NCBI GenBank assembly: GCA_903813345.2 | Contig: CAIIXF020000006.1 | Span: 17,610,348 to 17,674,347, forward strand | Direction of reading: 5' to 3' | Source: Owenia fusiformis | Lineage: Eukaryota > Annelida > Polychaeta > Sabellida > Oweniidae | DNA length: 64,000 bases | Notes under the pieces: model-generated | The model's input: the letters and a program-made list of their open reading frames with translations, nothing else | Database searches by the model: none | What the model was told of the DNA's origin: nothing | Position numbers and translations under genes: made by a program | Shown here: in pieces, positions 1 to 12,476 of the stretch | How the letters are laid out: the number at the start of each line of letters is the position of its first letter | Position numbering within the stretch: position 1 is the first letter of the stretch

Positions 1-518
1 AGTGCAGCTGTGGTATTGACATGTATGAGTTAACTCACCTTGGGTGCAGCTGTGGTATTGACATGCATATGAGTTAACTCACCTTGAGTGCAGCTGTGGT
101 ATTGACATGTATGAGTTAACTCACCTTGAGTGCAGCTGTGGTATTGACATGCATATTAGTTAACTCCCCTTGAGTGCAGCTGTGGTATTGACATGTATGA
201 GTTAACTCCCCTTGAGTGCAGCTGTAGTTTTGACATGCATATGAGTTAACTCACCTTGAGTGCAGCTGTGGTATTGACGTGTATGAGTTAACTCACCTTG
301 AGTACAGCTGTGGTATTGACATGCATATGAGTTTACTCACCTTGAGTGCAGCTGTGGTATTGACATGCATATGAGTTAACTCCCCTTGAGTGCAGCTGTG
401 GTATTGACATGCATATGAGTTAACTCCCCTTGAGTGCAGCTGTGGTATTGACATGTATGATTTAACTCATCTTGAGTGCAGCTGTTGTATTGAAATGCAT
501 ATGAGTTAACTCACCTTG
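1..518 (-). repeat. Minisatellite made of the POMT1 exon-intron junction
   Basis: Twelve head-to-tail units of 42 or 44 bp fill the left edge and probably continue beyond it. On the minus strand each unit carries a copy of the last roughly 26-28 exon bases (ending CAGCTGCACTCAAG), the splice donor and about 14-16 intron bases (GTGAGTTAACTCAT). The exon at 515-704 supplies the thirteenth and authentic copy. Seven of the twelve downstream junctions keep GTGAGT; four read GGGGAGT and one reads ATGAGT, so those donors are broken. Length differences come from an AT dinucleotide (TATG versus CATATG). Confidence 0.93.
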
Positions 519-3500
519 AGTGCAGCTGTTGTATTGACATGTATAAGCCTAACATGTGACTTGATTGTATGCCACACCTCTCCTTCAGTGTTTGCATTAA
601 CAATCTCAACTCTCCAGAGATTCTGTGCAGGGGTAGATATGTTGTAGTCTATATAGCAGCTAACCTCTTGACACTGGGGAGTCAAAGGTGCTGCCACATC
701 ATGACTGCAGAAAATAGTCATAGAGTTAGAATAATTTTCACGAAGTACGCAGACCTGACTGTTTTGCTCATTTTGGTTTGTTCACCCTTTTTTCAATTGT
801 GATAGAAAATTATGCTCCTTTTTAGTGATGCTGCAGTTGCAAAGAAAACTGGACTCGACTACTGTAGATTATGAAAAATTGAGCAAGACAATAAAAAAGT
901 CTTTTGATGTGTTTATTGTTTAAAAATGATTAAAGGAAATTGCATGAATTTTTTGACAAAACAGTTAATTAATTATTCTAATTAACACAAAGATCTCTCA
1001 GATCATATTGTTGACATTTATTTTACATAAACTGCTCCATTTCGCTTATTTAATAATTCCTACATCTACATTTATTGTAATTATGTTCACTGACTATAAT
1101 GGCTTAAAACAGCCTTCAGAAAGAAGTAATCATTGACACCGGAGTGGAAATGATTATTCGAGGCCCTCATTGCAACAATAATGAGACTATATGACTATTT
1201 ACTGTACCTTCCTCTAAGACATAGTTACCTATTTAGGCCCCTACTGGACATGCCATGAACTAACTGTACAATGTCTCCATCTTGTACAGGTTCCCTTGGC
1301 TCATCCACTACCAGTGAGTTCCTACAATAAAAACATAGCATTATTAATAAGTAAGCCTACATAAATTACATAAAACTTTAGCTGAGTTACCCCTGACATA
1401 GTTATCTGCCCTACGAAATCATCAGTGTCTGGATTGTTCCATGGTACATAGACTATTGTTTTATTTCTGTGAAAAATTTCGTTTCTTGCTGGATCATCAT
1501 ATTGCAACATTTTGTGCCATCGAGTGGTATCTATCTAAATATTTCAAACCTGCTTGGATGCTTTACAATCCACCAGTTATTGACATCTTTAAAAGTGTAA
1601 CATGTCACTTGTTGTTGATGACTGCTCCCCCTATTGTCAGAGTAGCGAACTGGATAGACATGGTTGTGGGAATGAATCCAACATGGCTTCCCGTGGGTAC
1701 TGCGTAGGGTCACTTGGGAACCATAGGAGATCTCTAGGGGCTGTCCCTTTGTAATGGCTGCTAGTCCTCCCTACATCAAATGTACAGCAAGATTATAGGA
1801 TGTGACACATGATATTTACTTCACTTATAACATTTTTTGAACTGGTATATTGTTAGGGTGGTATTTTGAATTTGAGGCTCATTGAGACTTTGAAACGTAA
1901 GAATCACGATCTAAACATGAATGTGTACTGTGCATCAAATATCATATTCTGAGTAACTGTTCAAAAATGAATATCACATAAATAATGTAAATTATACAAA
2001 ATATTGTTTCAAAATTAGCAATTAAAGATTTAAGGAAGAATTTCCAATTTTACACAAAGTCAAATGAAGTCTGTATTATGATTTAGCTCTTTATATTATC
2101 TGTTTAATACCATCATGATATATCTATCCATACAACTCTATAAGTCATACATAAATGAAGCATTATGTCATCTTCATATGATACAGCATCAAATAACATG
2201 GCTTTCATATGCTGCTCTTACAGGTAGGTTTCATCGTTGAAATATAATATAGAGGTACCTCTAAACTAGCTTGAAATGCACTTGTCATAATATCGTCATG
2301 TGGGCCTGCCTTCGTTAGAATCCCAAGATGGAGGCCAAATACAGTCATATACAGAAGACATGGTAGCATTATTAAGCATGCAGCTCTTGCACTACACAGC
2401 TTCAGCAGATCTTTCTAGAAAAGTAATTTGTTAATGTGTGTTACATTCAATTCAGGAAAGAACTACACACAAAGCATTAACATTCAAATGTCACCATTTT
2501 TTTAATTTTTTTTATTAAGTTATTCATTTGTACAAAGAATACAATACAAAAATACAGTGTGAGTGGCTGTGCTTTTAGCATTATTAGCCACGTTCTACAA
2601 TTACAATATACAATGTATTCAATCAATACTATTGATTAAAATAAATGAGATACAATAAGATAAAAATTGTTTTGTGGAGGATGTCACCATCTGCCATTTG
2701 TTACAGATGCTGAACTCATGTATATCAGATCATTATTTGGTGTGTTGGGGATATTTTCCAAATCTATATTCTATATCCTACCTCAGTGAGTGACTTGTCA
2801 GACACCAGGCTCCAGTTATCTCTAAGCACAACACCAAGAGCCAGAAGTCCAGTGAATACTCCAATATACTTCACACTGAAATATTAAATGTATGTACGAG
2901 GGGTGATCATTAAGTAATGGACATTTTATACACAGCCGCATTTAACACATCAATTGCTTTGACCTTTATGAACTTTATGAAGTGATTATGAACCCTTGAA
3001 ATTTCAAGATAATATGTAATTTTAGTATAAATAATTAAAATTACACCAATAGTCTAAGACTAATAAATGAGTTTGAAAAATACATGAAAAGACACGATTT
3101 TCAATAACTTTTATTCCTTTAAGTGGGTTGGGCAAAAAACCATTTCCTGTAATACACTATAATCATTATAAAAATCAGGATGATTTACCTGGATAAAGGA
3201 TGAAGATGACCCAAAAATTCATCTACATTTTTGGAACTTTCTCAATCATGGTGGAATATTTTCTTTTGTACATAGGGTGTAAATGGGACAAACAATGATA
3301 TAGCTACATTCTATCTATGACAAATATTTAATTAAATCATGTTTTCTGTCAAAGCATATTTACCTCATTGTGGCAGCTATAGAGATTCCTAATAAGGCGA
3401 GCCAAGTCATAGATGAGATTCTGAGTTCTCTGGAATAACAATACAAAATAAAAATAACATTTGAATTCCTTGGAATAATGGCGCATTGTAGTGAATCAAC

Positions 3501-6500
3501 ACCTCCTGATTGAAACTGGATTATAAAGAAAATAATGTAATATTTGGTTTTTATACTTTCAAGACAAATTAACTGTTTACCAGATAAATGTTAATTTTCA
3601 AAATCTCAAAGAAACCATCACCAAAATATGCTAACATTAGGTGTTACACTACATAGAGGCAATTTCATACAGAAGTAAGAGGAGTATGGGATTAGATGGG
3701 GTGTTCACTAGAGAGAGGTGTTCACTAATACATGTTTAACTGGCACTGTATAAAAATGTCTACTTCACAAACCTTTGATTCTGTTTCCTGAACTTCAAGA
3801 GACAGAGTATGGAGATTGATATGAAGAATACAAGGATTCCTTCCATGAGGACAAATCTTGACTGAGTAAGCATGGCATTGTCTGGAAAATAAAGATACAT
3901 CTATTCATTTTGTTATCAATTTCATTACTTGTATGCTCCTTCATCGTCATGTAATGTACATATAAACTTCATAACTTTTCATCAGTGTATTCTGAGCTGA
4001 ATCAATCATGGCTTTTTTAATCAAACATGGCCATTAACATTACTGGGCAGTTCAAAAAGCACTGGCAGATCCAGGGGGGGGGGAGGGGGGCAAAATCTTT
4101 TTCATGACTCAAAATTGCCCCCCCCCCCCCCAGCCCTCTTTAGCTTCTGGATCCGCCAGTGAAAAGGATATATTTGATCATGGCAAACTAACCAAATATG
4201 ATGAGGAAGGCAGCCAAAGATGCTGCATATCTGGAGAGGCCCATCTCTACTATGATCTGGTATGTCACTGGGACAGTTAGACTGCCTAACATTGCAGGAA
4301 GAGCTCTCAAGTGCCAGATTGGGACATTTGACATATACTCTGAAAAGAATTAAGATTATGTATATAATGCTTGACTTAATATTGAATAGATGAAAAATCA
4401 CATTTTGTAAGAGTATCACAATGTAATACTAGAAAAACAGCAACTCCACAGAGTAGCAAATTCCACCGAACAAAACATGTTTTGCATAAATAGCAGCCAT
4501 ATAATATTTTGAGCCAAATCCATCCACTGGTATTTAAATTATTAAAGATTATGTTTTTATGAAACATGGTTGCGATTTTGAAATTCAGCTGTCATCTTTA
4601 GATTTCTTCTTTAGCAGAGGTCCTATGTCCCAAGGCATCAGCATATAGAATTTAATCCAAATCAGGTATTTGAGTTATCAATGATTACCATGGTGGCCAT
4701 TTTGAAATTCAGAGGCCATCTTGAAAATGTCTTCTTGAGCAGAACTTCTTTGTCTCTAGGCATCAGCATATATAATTTGAACCAAATCCATCAACTGGTA
4801 TTTGAGTTATCAAAGGTTACGTTCTTTTATAAAAAATGGCGGCCATTTTGAAATTTAGCTGCCATCTTAAAAATTCCTTCTCGAGCAGAGCTCCTATGTT
4901 CCTAGGCATCAGCATGTAAAATTTAAACCAAATCCATTCAATGGTATTTGAGTTATCAAAGTAATGTTGGAATATGGATTTTGGAATATGGCGGCCATCT
5001 TGAAAATGTCTTCTTGAGCAAGGCTCTTTCGTACCCAGGCAACAGCATATAAAATTTGAATCAAATCCATTCACTAGTATTGAAGTTATCAAAGATCATA
5101 TTTTTTCGGAAAAATGGCCGCCATTTTGAATTTAGTGGCCATTTTGAAAATTCCTTCTTGAGCGGAGGTCCTACACCCATTAGACATTTAAAGCCTATAA
5201 AATTTGAGTGAAATCCGTCAACCGGTATTTGAGTTATTGCCCGGACACACTTCGTTCGGTGGAATTAAGCCATTTATCAGAAAACATTTTAGGTGAAGCA
5301 GAGTTGTGCAAAAAGTCAATGTAACAGGAAAAGCAAATGTGAAAAGAAAAGGCATTCTAGGAAAATGACAAGATTAAATCATATATTCCAATTACTCACT
5401 AAAATGTTTTAGAAACGATGTATGCCAATGTTTTTAAAGTTTCATTGAATCTGAATACAATAATGATATTATATTTGTATAGATCACATTTATATACATC
5501 CTATAGTAAAATTAGCTTATATTCTAATACACAAACCTTGTCCTATTTTCTCAAACTTAAAGAGTCCATCAAAACCTGCTAGATAAGCGCAGCCAGCAAT
5601 AAGCAATTTGCCAAGTGGAGGATGGACATCAAAGAAAAATACTCTGTTCATATACATCCCAGCAAAACGATTAAAATGTAGTTCATCAAACCTATAAAAT
5701 AGTTTGAATCCAAATTTTTAAAGTTCTTTATAACATCAGATTTTAAGATTCAACGATGCAATGTTGAATTGTTTTTTAAAAGAGGTAAAACATAACTATG
5801 TAAAATTCATGTTCCTTTTTGGATACAAAATACATTGTATCCTTTGCAAGGCCAATCCACAACAATGAATGGACATATATGCATTAAAAATCAATTAATA
5901 GAATCTAAAGAGAAAATAATTAACACCATCAACTTACACTACTGCTTTAGGATGCTCTATCATCCAGAATCTTGACACCAAAGCAACGATGAAAAGATTC
6001 AATTGCATAAGATCAACCTCCATATTGACCGAGAAAGGCTTCACTCTGTATGGATCAGATCGACTCTCCACAATTATATATTCCCTAGAGCTTTCACCGT
6101 CTCCCTGAAAATAAAATCAATTTATTTCCCATATCAGTATATAGGTTGCTAGTATTTCAGTTTTTTATTTAGTTTCCTGATTATTCACTTTATTTCTACC
6201 TAGAGCCTTGGAAATTCGATAACTTTTATTTCACTATATACAATCTTGTGTCTCAAATCTACAAAAGATTATACCATATTATTATTTGCCGAAAAAGGAA
6301 ATCTTTTGCATGTGGATCTATATCGCATGTATTGTATCTTTCACTTCAACATATAAGTAAACAATGGGAATGGGAATAGCACACAATATTCAAACCCATG
6401 AAGATTAGTGTTGTCGCGATGTGCCATAATCGTACATCGGCAATTTTCAGTAAAACATTGATGCACATCACGATGTACATCGAGAAAAAGTCAGAGAAAA

Positions 6501-6976
6501 GTGCACTGAAATACCGAACGCTAATGCACTAAAATACTGAACAGAACATAATTAATAAGAGTAAGCTTAATTGTACATCCGGGAACTTCTAGTAACGGGA
6601 AATGAAAGTAAAGTAAATTTTTTTTAGATTAATGGTTCATTTCGACTGGCTAAAACAGTTTTAAAGCGAAAGAATATCAGAAAACATTGGAAAATGAAAT
6701 AAGACATGAGAAAGGTAAGCGATTTGCGTCAAAATAAGATAAGAAAGGGTGATTTTTACCAAATTAAATTTTTTTAAAAACATCTATGTTTTGTTTCAGA
6801 TATCGGTGCATCGCCAGAATCAGCTTTGGCGATGTATATCGCGATGTTTCGATTAATCGCGACAACACTAATGAAGATACATGATGCTTGCTTTAATCGA
6901 CGATTAAATGCTATACCTGGTGTCTAACTTCAGATACTGGATCGATGGTATCATTATCTCTATCAGTCGCCATCAT
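515..6976 (-). CDS. POMT1: Protein O-mannosyltransferase 1 (partial, 11 exons)
   Basis: The enzyme is an ER multi-pass protein that transfers mannose from dolichyl-phosphate-mannose to Ser/Thr (the first step of O-mannosyl glycans on alpha-dystroglycan), normally as a POMT1-POMT2 complex. Coding exons, 5' to 3' on the minus strand: 6976-6917, 6104-5938, 5691-5537, 4339-4193, 3881-3773, 3429-3364, 2875-2782, 2414-2259, 1770-1550, 1321-1229, 704-515. All have GT-AG borders and phases join without a stop (1458 nt, 486 codons). The start is an ATGATG pair opening a 20-residue first exon. Visible hallmarks are the Asp-Glu catalytic pair in VFDELHF (about residue 78), DVHPPLGK (97-104), repeated hydrophobic segments, and MIR-domain blocks [11 protein letters not shown] and SQEV-type sequence in the last exons. 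QQQVTCY and VNTTAALK favour POMT1 over POMT2. The C-terminal membrane part is outside the window. Confidence 0.95.
2893..2940 (+). mobile_element. Possible mariner-type terminal fragment
   Basis: The stretch TACGAGGGGTGATCATTAAG resembles the ends of mariner elements, which typically begin ACGAGGGNTGATC followed by an AAAGT-like block. A similar end lies at 13127. No partner inverted repeat and no transposase were seen, so this is at most a solo end in a POMT1 intron. Confidence 0.3.
4060..4161. mobile_element. Short MITE with CACTGG...CCAGTG ends
   Basis: A 102-bp non-coding element with inverted ends CACTGGCAGATCC and GGATCCGCCAGTG. It is flanked by the direct repeat AAAAG at 4055-4059 and 4162-4166, fitting a 5-bp target-site duplication. 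The interior is G-runs and C-runs. It lies in the POMT1 intron beside exon 4193-4339. Related copies lie at 12477, 42565 and 53897. Confidence 0.8.
4420..5270 (-). repeat. Composite element with about 125-bp internal tandem repeats
   Basis: Diverged repeats alternate 'GGCGGCCATTTTGAAATT', a CTTGAGCAGAGCTCCTATG-like block, a CATCAGCATATAAAATTTG-like block and 'GTATTTGAGTTATCAAAG'. The outer parts at about 4425-4490 and 5240-5265 carry TTCCACCGAA and its inverse TTCGGTGGAA. The same components occur in opposite orientation at 22588-23625. Open frames here are repeat translations. The element sits in the POMT1 intron between exons 4193-4339 and 5537-5691. Confidence 0.8.
6406..6870. mobile_element. 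hAT-type MITE with 8-bp target duplication
   Basis: The element begins TAGTGTTGTCGCGAT and ends with the exact inverse ATCGCGACAACACTA. It is flanked by an identical 8-bp direct repeat ATGAAGAT at 6398-6405 and 6871-6878. An 8-bp duplication with T/CAG-type ends is characteristic of the hAT superfamily. The 465-bp interior has no transposase-like frame, so it is non-autonomous. It lies in POMT1 intron 1, between the first exon (6917-6976) and exon 5938-6104. Confidence 0.9.
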
Positions 6977-7844
6977 TTATTTGCAGGATTGTTTCCATAA
7001 CAATAGTCTAATTCAATTAATTAATCTCTCCTGAGAATTGTAATATTCCATTCCAATCTCAATACATCCGGCATGATTACATATACAAATGTACATGTAA
7101 ATGTCTCTGAATTGTCTTATACATAGTTCATATCCTTTGAGGTGCTTTTTTGTCACTTTATACTCTCTCTACTTGCTGTACTCTTTGTTACTCACAATAC
7201 AAAATCAGAAATTAGTCTATTCTAGATCTAGATGTCTAGGCCTAGTCTAGGTCTAGTCTATTGAAAAAATAAGAAATAAAAAAAAAGTTTTGCAAAATTT
7301 ATTGTCCGTGCGATTTTATAGCTATCCTATGTTTCTCAGTCAACTATGCGGTTTCAAACTGAGATATGTTATAGTTTGCCTCAGTTTTATTAAGTATATC
7401 GATATCCCATCACCACAACTGGAATTATTAGGCTAATATTCCGCTAATATTCTTGAAATGCAGGTGTTTTTCAGGGTTATCTCTAAAACTGACAACATCC
7501 GGTTAGGCTAGTGAAACGAAAAAGTAAAGCGACATACAGAAACGATTTGGTAAGTAATATTCGCATATATTGCACAAATTGCGCATTATCTTATGTACCT
7601 AGGTGTCCTAAAATATACATATTTATACAGATATGATTTATGGTCATGAAAGATGTAAAAATAATCTGTAAATTAGTGTAAATTGTACTAAATATGCTAA
7701 AAACCAAAGCCAAAAATGTTTGTTTTGATTTCCAATTTCTTGGAAAAATAAAATAATTCATTCTGACACATTATCACCCTCACTTTTTATTCAACATGGG
7801 TCTAAAGCAAGCCACAACTTGATTAGCATACTGTATACATACAA
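6977..7844. other. POMT1 5' flank, no gene seen
   Basis: AT-rich sequence upstream of the POMT1 start codon. It should hold the 5' UTR and promoter, but I see no clear TATA box, CpG-rich block or coding frame. A short run of CTAGATCTAGATGTCTAGGC-type repeats lies near 7215-7260. Confidence 0.4.
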
Positions 7845-8196
7845 CTGGCACGGGATAAGTGTAGGGATTGTGAACTTACATCCTACGCTATATTACATTT
7901 TCATGTAGATTTATCGAAAACTAAGTTCAGGGTTTACAAGAAGACCAGTCACTCTCCGAAACTTACCAAACCCGTCTGGCCCAGTTATCTACTCTCGATA
8001 TCGTAGATCTGGGCCAGACTCGATCCAATGCAAAAAATGGGGTATTTACTCCGGAAAAAACACACTGGATTTTCAATGTATAATACGTGCTGATAAATGA
8101 ATAAACATCATAAAAATCACTTACGTGTTTGTTCCTTGTATCAAACTTTGTATTTACATTAGGTTTCCATCGCTGGATGACGGCTAATAAATAAGA

Positions 8197-8382
8197 ATGA
8201 AACGTCTAAACGCAGCAAAAAGAAAAATTCTTCTGCAATCTGTTCGTGATCTTGTAGAATATCGAGAAGTCTCGGCTGCTTATTTCGTTCAGTACTACAT
8301 TCCGTCAGTTCAACAAATTGAAAAATCATATTTAAAGCTGGACTTCGCTCCGAAACGCAATCTTGGGTTGTTTCGGGGGTGA
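8197..8382 (+). CDS. Hypothetical 61-aa frame inside fold-back element
   Basis: An ATG-started frame beginning MKRLNAAKRKILLQ and ending in LGLFRG. Composition is protein-like (basic N-terminus, then a mixed helix-like segment). I do not recognise a family. It could be a first exon, a captured gene fragment or chance. No clear donor follows before the stop. It lies inside an inverted-repeat element, which argues for element-borne or captured sequence. Confidence 0.25.
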   Translation: MKRLNAAKRKILLQSVRDLVEYREVSAAYFVQYYIPSVQQIEKSYLKLDFAPKRNLGLFRG

Positions 8383-8742
8383 ACTTTCCAGTTTAAATAC
8401 AACACAGACACGTCTGTTTTATAAAGTAATCTACATTTTGATAACAAATCTGCTGAACAAATCGTAATATTTGGAATGTATTGATTCCCGGGAAATGTAT
8501 TTTCGTTCCATGAAAGTTTAAAAATTATCGCGTCACACTTGTGTTACGTCACATCACGTGACTTTATTCGGTGCGGAGAACTGACGAAATATTGACGAAA
8601 TGTTGTGCCCATTTCAACATCAATATAACAAACAAAACACCACATTTACGCGTAAGTTATGTTCTCTTTATTTCAAATAAATACTTGGGTTTACATGGTA
8701 CCCGATGTTTTGGTTGGATGGCTAATAGGGAATGAATAATAA

Positions 8743-9921
8743 GCAGAGCTGTCAAGTGTCCCGCGAATGGCGGGATTATCCCGCAAATTTGACCAAAATT
8801 TGGCTTATTCGCGTGTCCCGCAATGTCCCGCAAATGATGGCTTTGACCTCCGCAAATTTTCAAAATTGTAACAATCCCCGAGGCTAAATAATTGTGATTA
8901 TATTGTGATATAAGAAGCTAAGCTTTTTGCACTTTTGAGGAGTCAAGTTTACCTAATTTGAAAAGTGCTGCCGAACTCCCAGTGCATCAGATCATCGAAG
9001 ACTGCTTTTGGAAGGAGCATACAGTACACTTATAAAACTATGATTTTGATCCAAATAACACCATAGTTGGCTTCTAGCATGCCGTTTGGTATCAAAATAA
9101 AGAGGAAGAGTGCAAATTTCATTTTAATTACGGAAAAGGGGATGTATGTCACGATTAGTTCCAACGTTGGCCTTTTTACTACGCGTGTCACGGCCTTCAT
9201 CTCAGAACTGAACAAATGTTAGCAAACGCGAGTTCCAATAAATGGACACTGATATCTCGAAAAGAAACCTGACTCCCCATAATTTGATGTAGAATAATCG
9301 AACCCCTATACGAATAGGTACATTTTGATATATAACACTATGGGGGTAAATGTTTCATAGTTGGTCACGAACGCCATAAGTGCAAAGTATTCACAAGAAT
9401 TTTTAAATTTCGTGTCGGATTACGGTACTCACACCTAAAGCGTGGTTTTTGATAGTTTAATAATAGTTCTATGCGTATTGTGTGGAATTGTGTGGAATTG
9501 TGTTGACGTTTACTTAAGTTAAGTGCATTATATTTGATAAATCAGTATCTGAAAGTTTGATTCAAGAGTACTTTTACATTAAAAATCCCTTGAATGTCCT
9601 GCGACATCCCGCAAAAGGTTGATGTCCCGCAAAATCCCGCGAATTTAGGGCACTTTGTCTCGAAAAATTATCCCTCTCTGAAGTCTTTGGTGGTTACCCT
9701 GTTAATTGTCCCGCAAGTAGCGTGTTTGTCCCTCGAATGGTCCCGCGAAATCCCGCGAATTTGATCAAAATTTGACCTTTTAGCGCAATCACGCAAATCC
9801 CTTAAATGTCCCGCGAAATCCCGCGAATTTAGGTGGATGTCCCGCAAAATCCCGTGAATTTTTGGAACTGGGTCTAAAAAATCTGTCCCGCTAGAAAATC
9901 TTTGGGGGTTGACAGTACTGA
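8743..9921. mobile_element. Nested element rich in TCCCGCGAA repeats
   Basis: The left end CAGAGCTGTCAA and right end TTGACAGTACTG are inverted matches. AATAAG lies directly outside both ends and may be a 6-bp target duplication. Many short copies of TCCCGC(G)AAT and CCCGCAAAAT lie at both ends, in the same strand sense at 8758-8830 and 9600-9890. The middle is ordinary AT-rich sequence. Open frames at 8657-8863 and 9668-9976 on the minus strand are translations of these repeats. Confidence 0.6.
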
Positions 9922-10201
9922 ATAAGTGATGATTCAGCGACATGTTTTTCCGGAGTAAATCCCCCCTTTTTAGCATTGGACCTTGTCTGGCCCAGATCTA
10001 CGACGTCAAGAGTAGATAACTGGGCCAGACGGGTTTGGTTATTTCCATACCCTACAGTTATCCCGTGCCAGGACTATAGTCATAGTCCTGGATAGCCCTA
10101 CAGTAGTTGAACCCACATCGTCAGTGGTCATGGCTGTTGATCTTCTACTCAAAGATGAATGGATGCAAAATTAGAGGAATATAATGAATAAAAGTAAAGT
10201 C

Positions 10202-10622
10202 TAAAGCTAGCCGTACACCAATAGGACATTGTCCGACTTTTTCTGTTTGTCCCAGCTTATCCACTCTTGTTCCCCGGCCCTGACATCATGGGTCAATGTC
10301 CCACTCAGTCCCATTTTGTCTGATGATGTCTGGAATGTAGCACCAGTTTGTCAGAAAATATATGATCACCACATGATAAATGGCTTTCATTTGTCCGGTA
10401 ATGGCCTTCGAAAATAATCAAAATGTTCATTCTTCTCATGGAACATAAAGGGATAAAATTGAACAATGTCCCAGGGACATAAAGAGACAACAAGGGACGA
10501 TGTCTATACTCTATAGATATCCCATTGGAATGTCCAAACTTGTCCCTTATTGTCCCATGAAAATATTTTACTCAATAACTCCCTTGATGTCCCAACATGA
10601 CCCATTGGTTCACAGCTAGCTT
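10202..10622. mobile_element. MITE with AAGCTAGC ends and internal TGTCCC repeats
   Basis: Inverted ends: AAGCTAGCCGTACACCAATA at the left, and CATTGGTTCACAGCTAGCTT at the right. The inside is packed with TGTCCC / GGGACA words. No coding capacity was seen. A related GGGACT-rich block lies at 41790-42120. Confidence 0.7.
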
Positions 10623-12476
10623 AGAAATTCAATTGCAACAGATTATCTCATACAAAAAGATGGTCTTGATACAAGATTAAGCAACAGTCACTTTACAAGG
10701 TTGTGATTATGCATGTTGTTGTTTTACCATTTTAAATCACAATGAAAATTGCACACAGAGAGTGAAAAGCTTTTCCACATCAACATTGCATAGCATTGCT
10801 GTCATATCTTACATGCCCAGTTTTCTGGACCCCATATAAGTTACCTGTCTTTCCAGGTTGCCAATCATTCTATTCATGATGTCATGTAGACTTTCCCACG
10901 GGCCATTCCCCCAAAGTTTGCATGCTATATTGACGTAATTTATGACAGGCCTGTCTGGATTATGATTATAATTTCCATCACTTGGGGATATGACTAAAAT
11001 GAGCTTTGCAGGTTTGTAGGAGAATATGAGACATGAGTGATCGAGAGGTTTAATTTAGAGGTTCAATTGACAGGTTCAGTTTCCCCATGTGGCGCACGCT
11101 GTATGAATCACGCTTTTTGCTAGATTTTGAATTAAAAGTTGATATGAAGTGGAGAGCAGTGTTTTTATTGGCTAAGCTATAGTATTCAGAGATTGAAAGT
11201 GTGAATTTGAATTCTAATTTTAATTTTTGCAATTAAAAGGCTGATCAGTTTTGAAATTTATTATTTCAGGACTCATTGGGATCATAGAAGGGCAATTACT
11301 ATAAGCTACTCGATTTGGGCTAAAAAAGGTCAATGTCTTTTTGCCCATCTCTCGAGTTTGTACTTTGTAGGAGGTCAGTCAACTTCACCTAAGTGGAGGT
11401 CATCGTATTGGGGCTGTTGTAGATCAAGGTCACCCTGCTTGACTCATGGAAGGTCAAGTCAACCTATCAGTTTATTGAAGGTCAAGGTCACCATTTTGGG
11501 CTCAATGGAGGTCATTGTTACTATGTTGGAGCTCAATTAAAGTTGCACACAGTTCACACACCAGACCATCTATGTATAGTACATGATTAAGTATTTGTAT
11601 ACAAAACAATAATTAAACTAAATTAGATGTACATGTATCTTACCTTTTATTTTTTAAGCTGGTATCAGAAGACTGAGAATTTGTGAGGTATAAATGTAAT
11701 TTACTTTCTTCCTATCCATTAACGTCTTTTTGCAGTAGTTCAACTTTTATATTTCATAAAATACTTTCTTAATTCATTTCAATTCACTGTAACTCTCTGT
11801 CTCTGATGTATCAATTGAATATTGCAGATGTCTACACTTTTTAAAATTCAATAACACCTGCATCCTCACATCTGAATATTTTCTACATATAAGCCAATTA
11901 TTACTTCAACTTAATTAATATTAAGTATCATTTAGTAGCAATGAATTAATATTTCAAATTGGCCATATTAGAAACTCATAGCTTAAACTGTATAAGGAGG
12001 TTGACTTGACAATACTTGTATGTGGGTTTTCAGCTAGCATGTTTGTATACTAAGGTTGTCTACTAAAGTGTCTCAAGATATGAATCTACCAGATGCCAGA
12101 TGTATGTATATATGTTGCTTTGAACACTCAAAACATTATCTAAAGGTGACTCCAGAACTTGCCTTTAAAATGTTATGTTACATTTCTGAATTATCTACAT
12201 GTACTTGAAATTTTGCTCATCCAATAAAAAATGTTTCATATCATTGTGAAATCATACGACGAAATTAAAACAAATATATTTGTTGATTTAACATAATACT
12301 TCACATAAGACAGTTTTGAACTGTTTTAAAAGTATATACCATAGTTGTGTAAATGTCCTCATAAAATGTAAAAACATTACCCCTTAAATTGATCTGTGGA
12401 ATAACCATGAGAATTACTTAACAGTCCAATCATGCAGATGCAAATCTACCTAAGAGTATTGGAAACTTGTAGATTC
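10623..12476. other. No gene; short AAGGTCA-rich repeat near 11370-11535
   Basis: No supported exon was found. About 11370-11535 holds degenerate units around 'AAGGTCAAGGTCACC' and 'GGAGGTCAT'. The remainder is unstructured AT-rich sequence. Confidence 0.45.

Larger units (their letters stand above)
7845..10078. mobile_element. Fold-back element about 2.2 kb with nested insertion
   Basis: Long imperfect inverted arms define it. 'CTGGCACGGGATAA' near 7850 is answered by 'TTATCCCGTGCCAG' near 10060. 'AAACCCGTCTGGCCCAGTTA' near 7968 is answered by its inverse near 10020, followed inward by a shared TTTACTCCGGAAAAA block. The arms are about 100-220 bp with unequal spacing. No clear target duplication was found. 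The interior holds a 61-codon frame at 8197 and a second repeat element at about 8743-9921. Confidence 0.72.

Noticed and set aside
1-518. Regular repeats that look like a CRISPR array
   Set aside because: Units abut with no unique spacers, and each is a copy of the adjacent exon-intron border. This is a eukaryotic minisatellite.
9668-9976. 102-codon minus-strand frame rich in Arg/Asp/His
   Set aside because: It reads the TCCCGCGAA repeats of the nested element; a second such frame at 8657-8863 is the same artefact.
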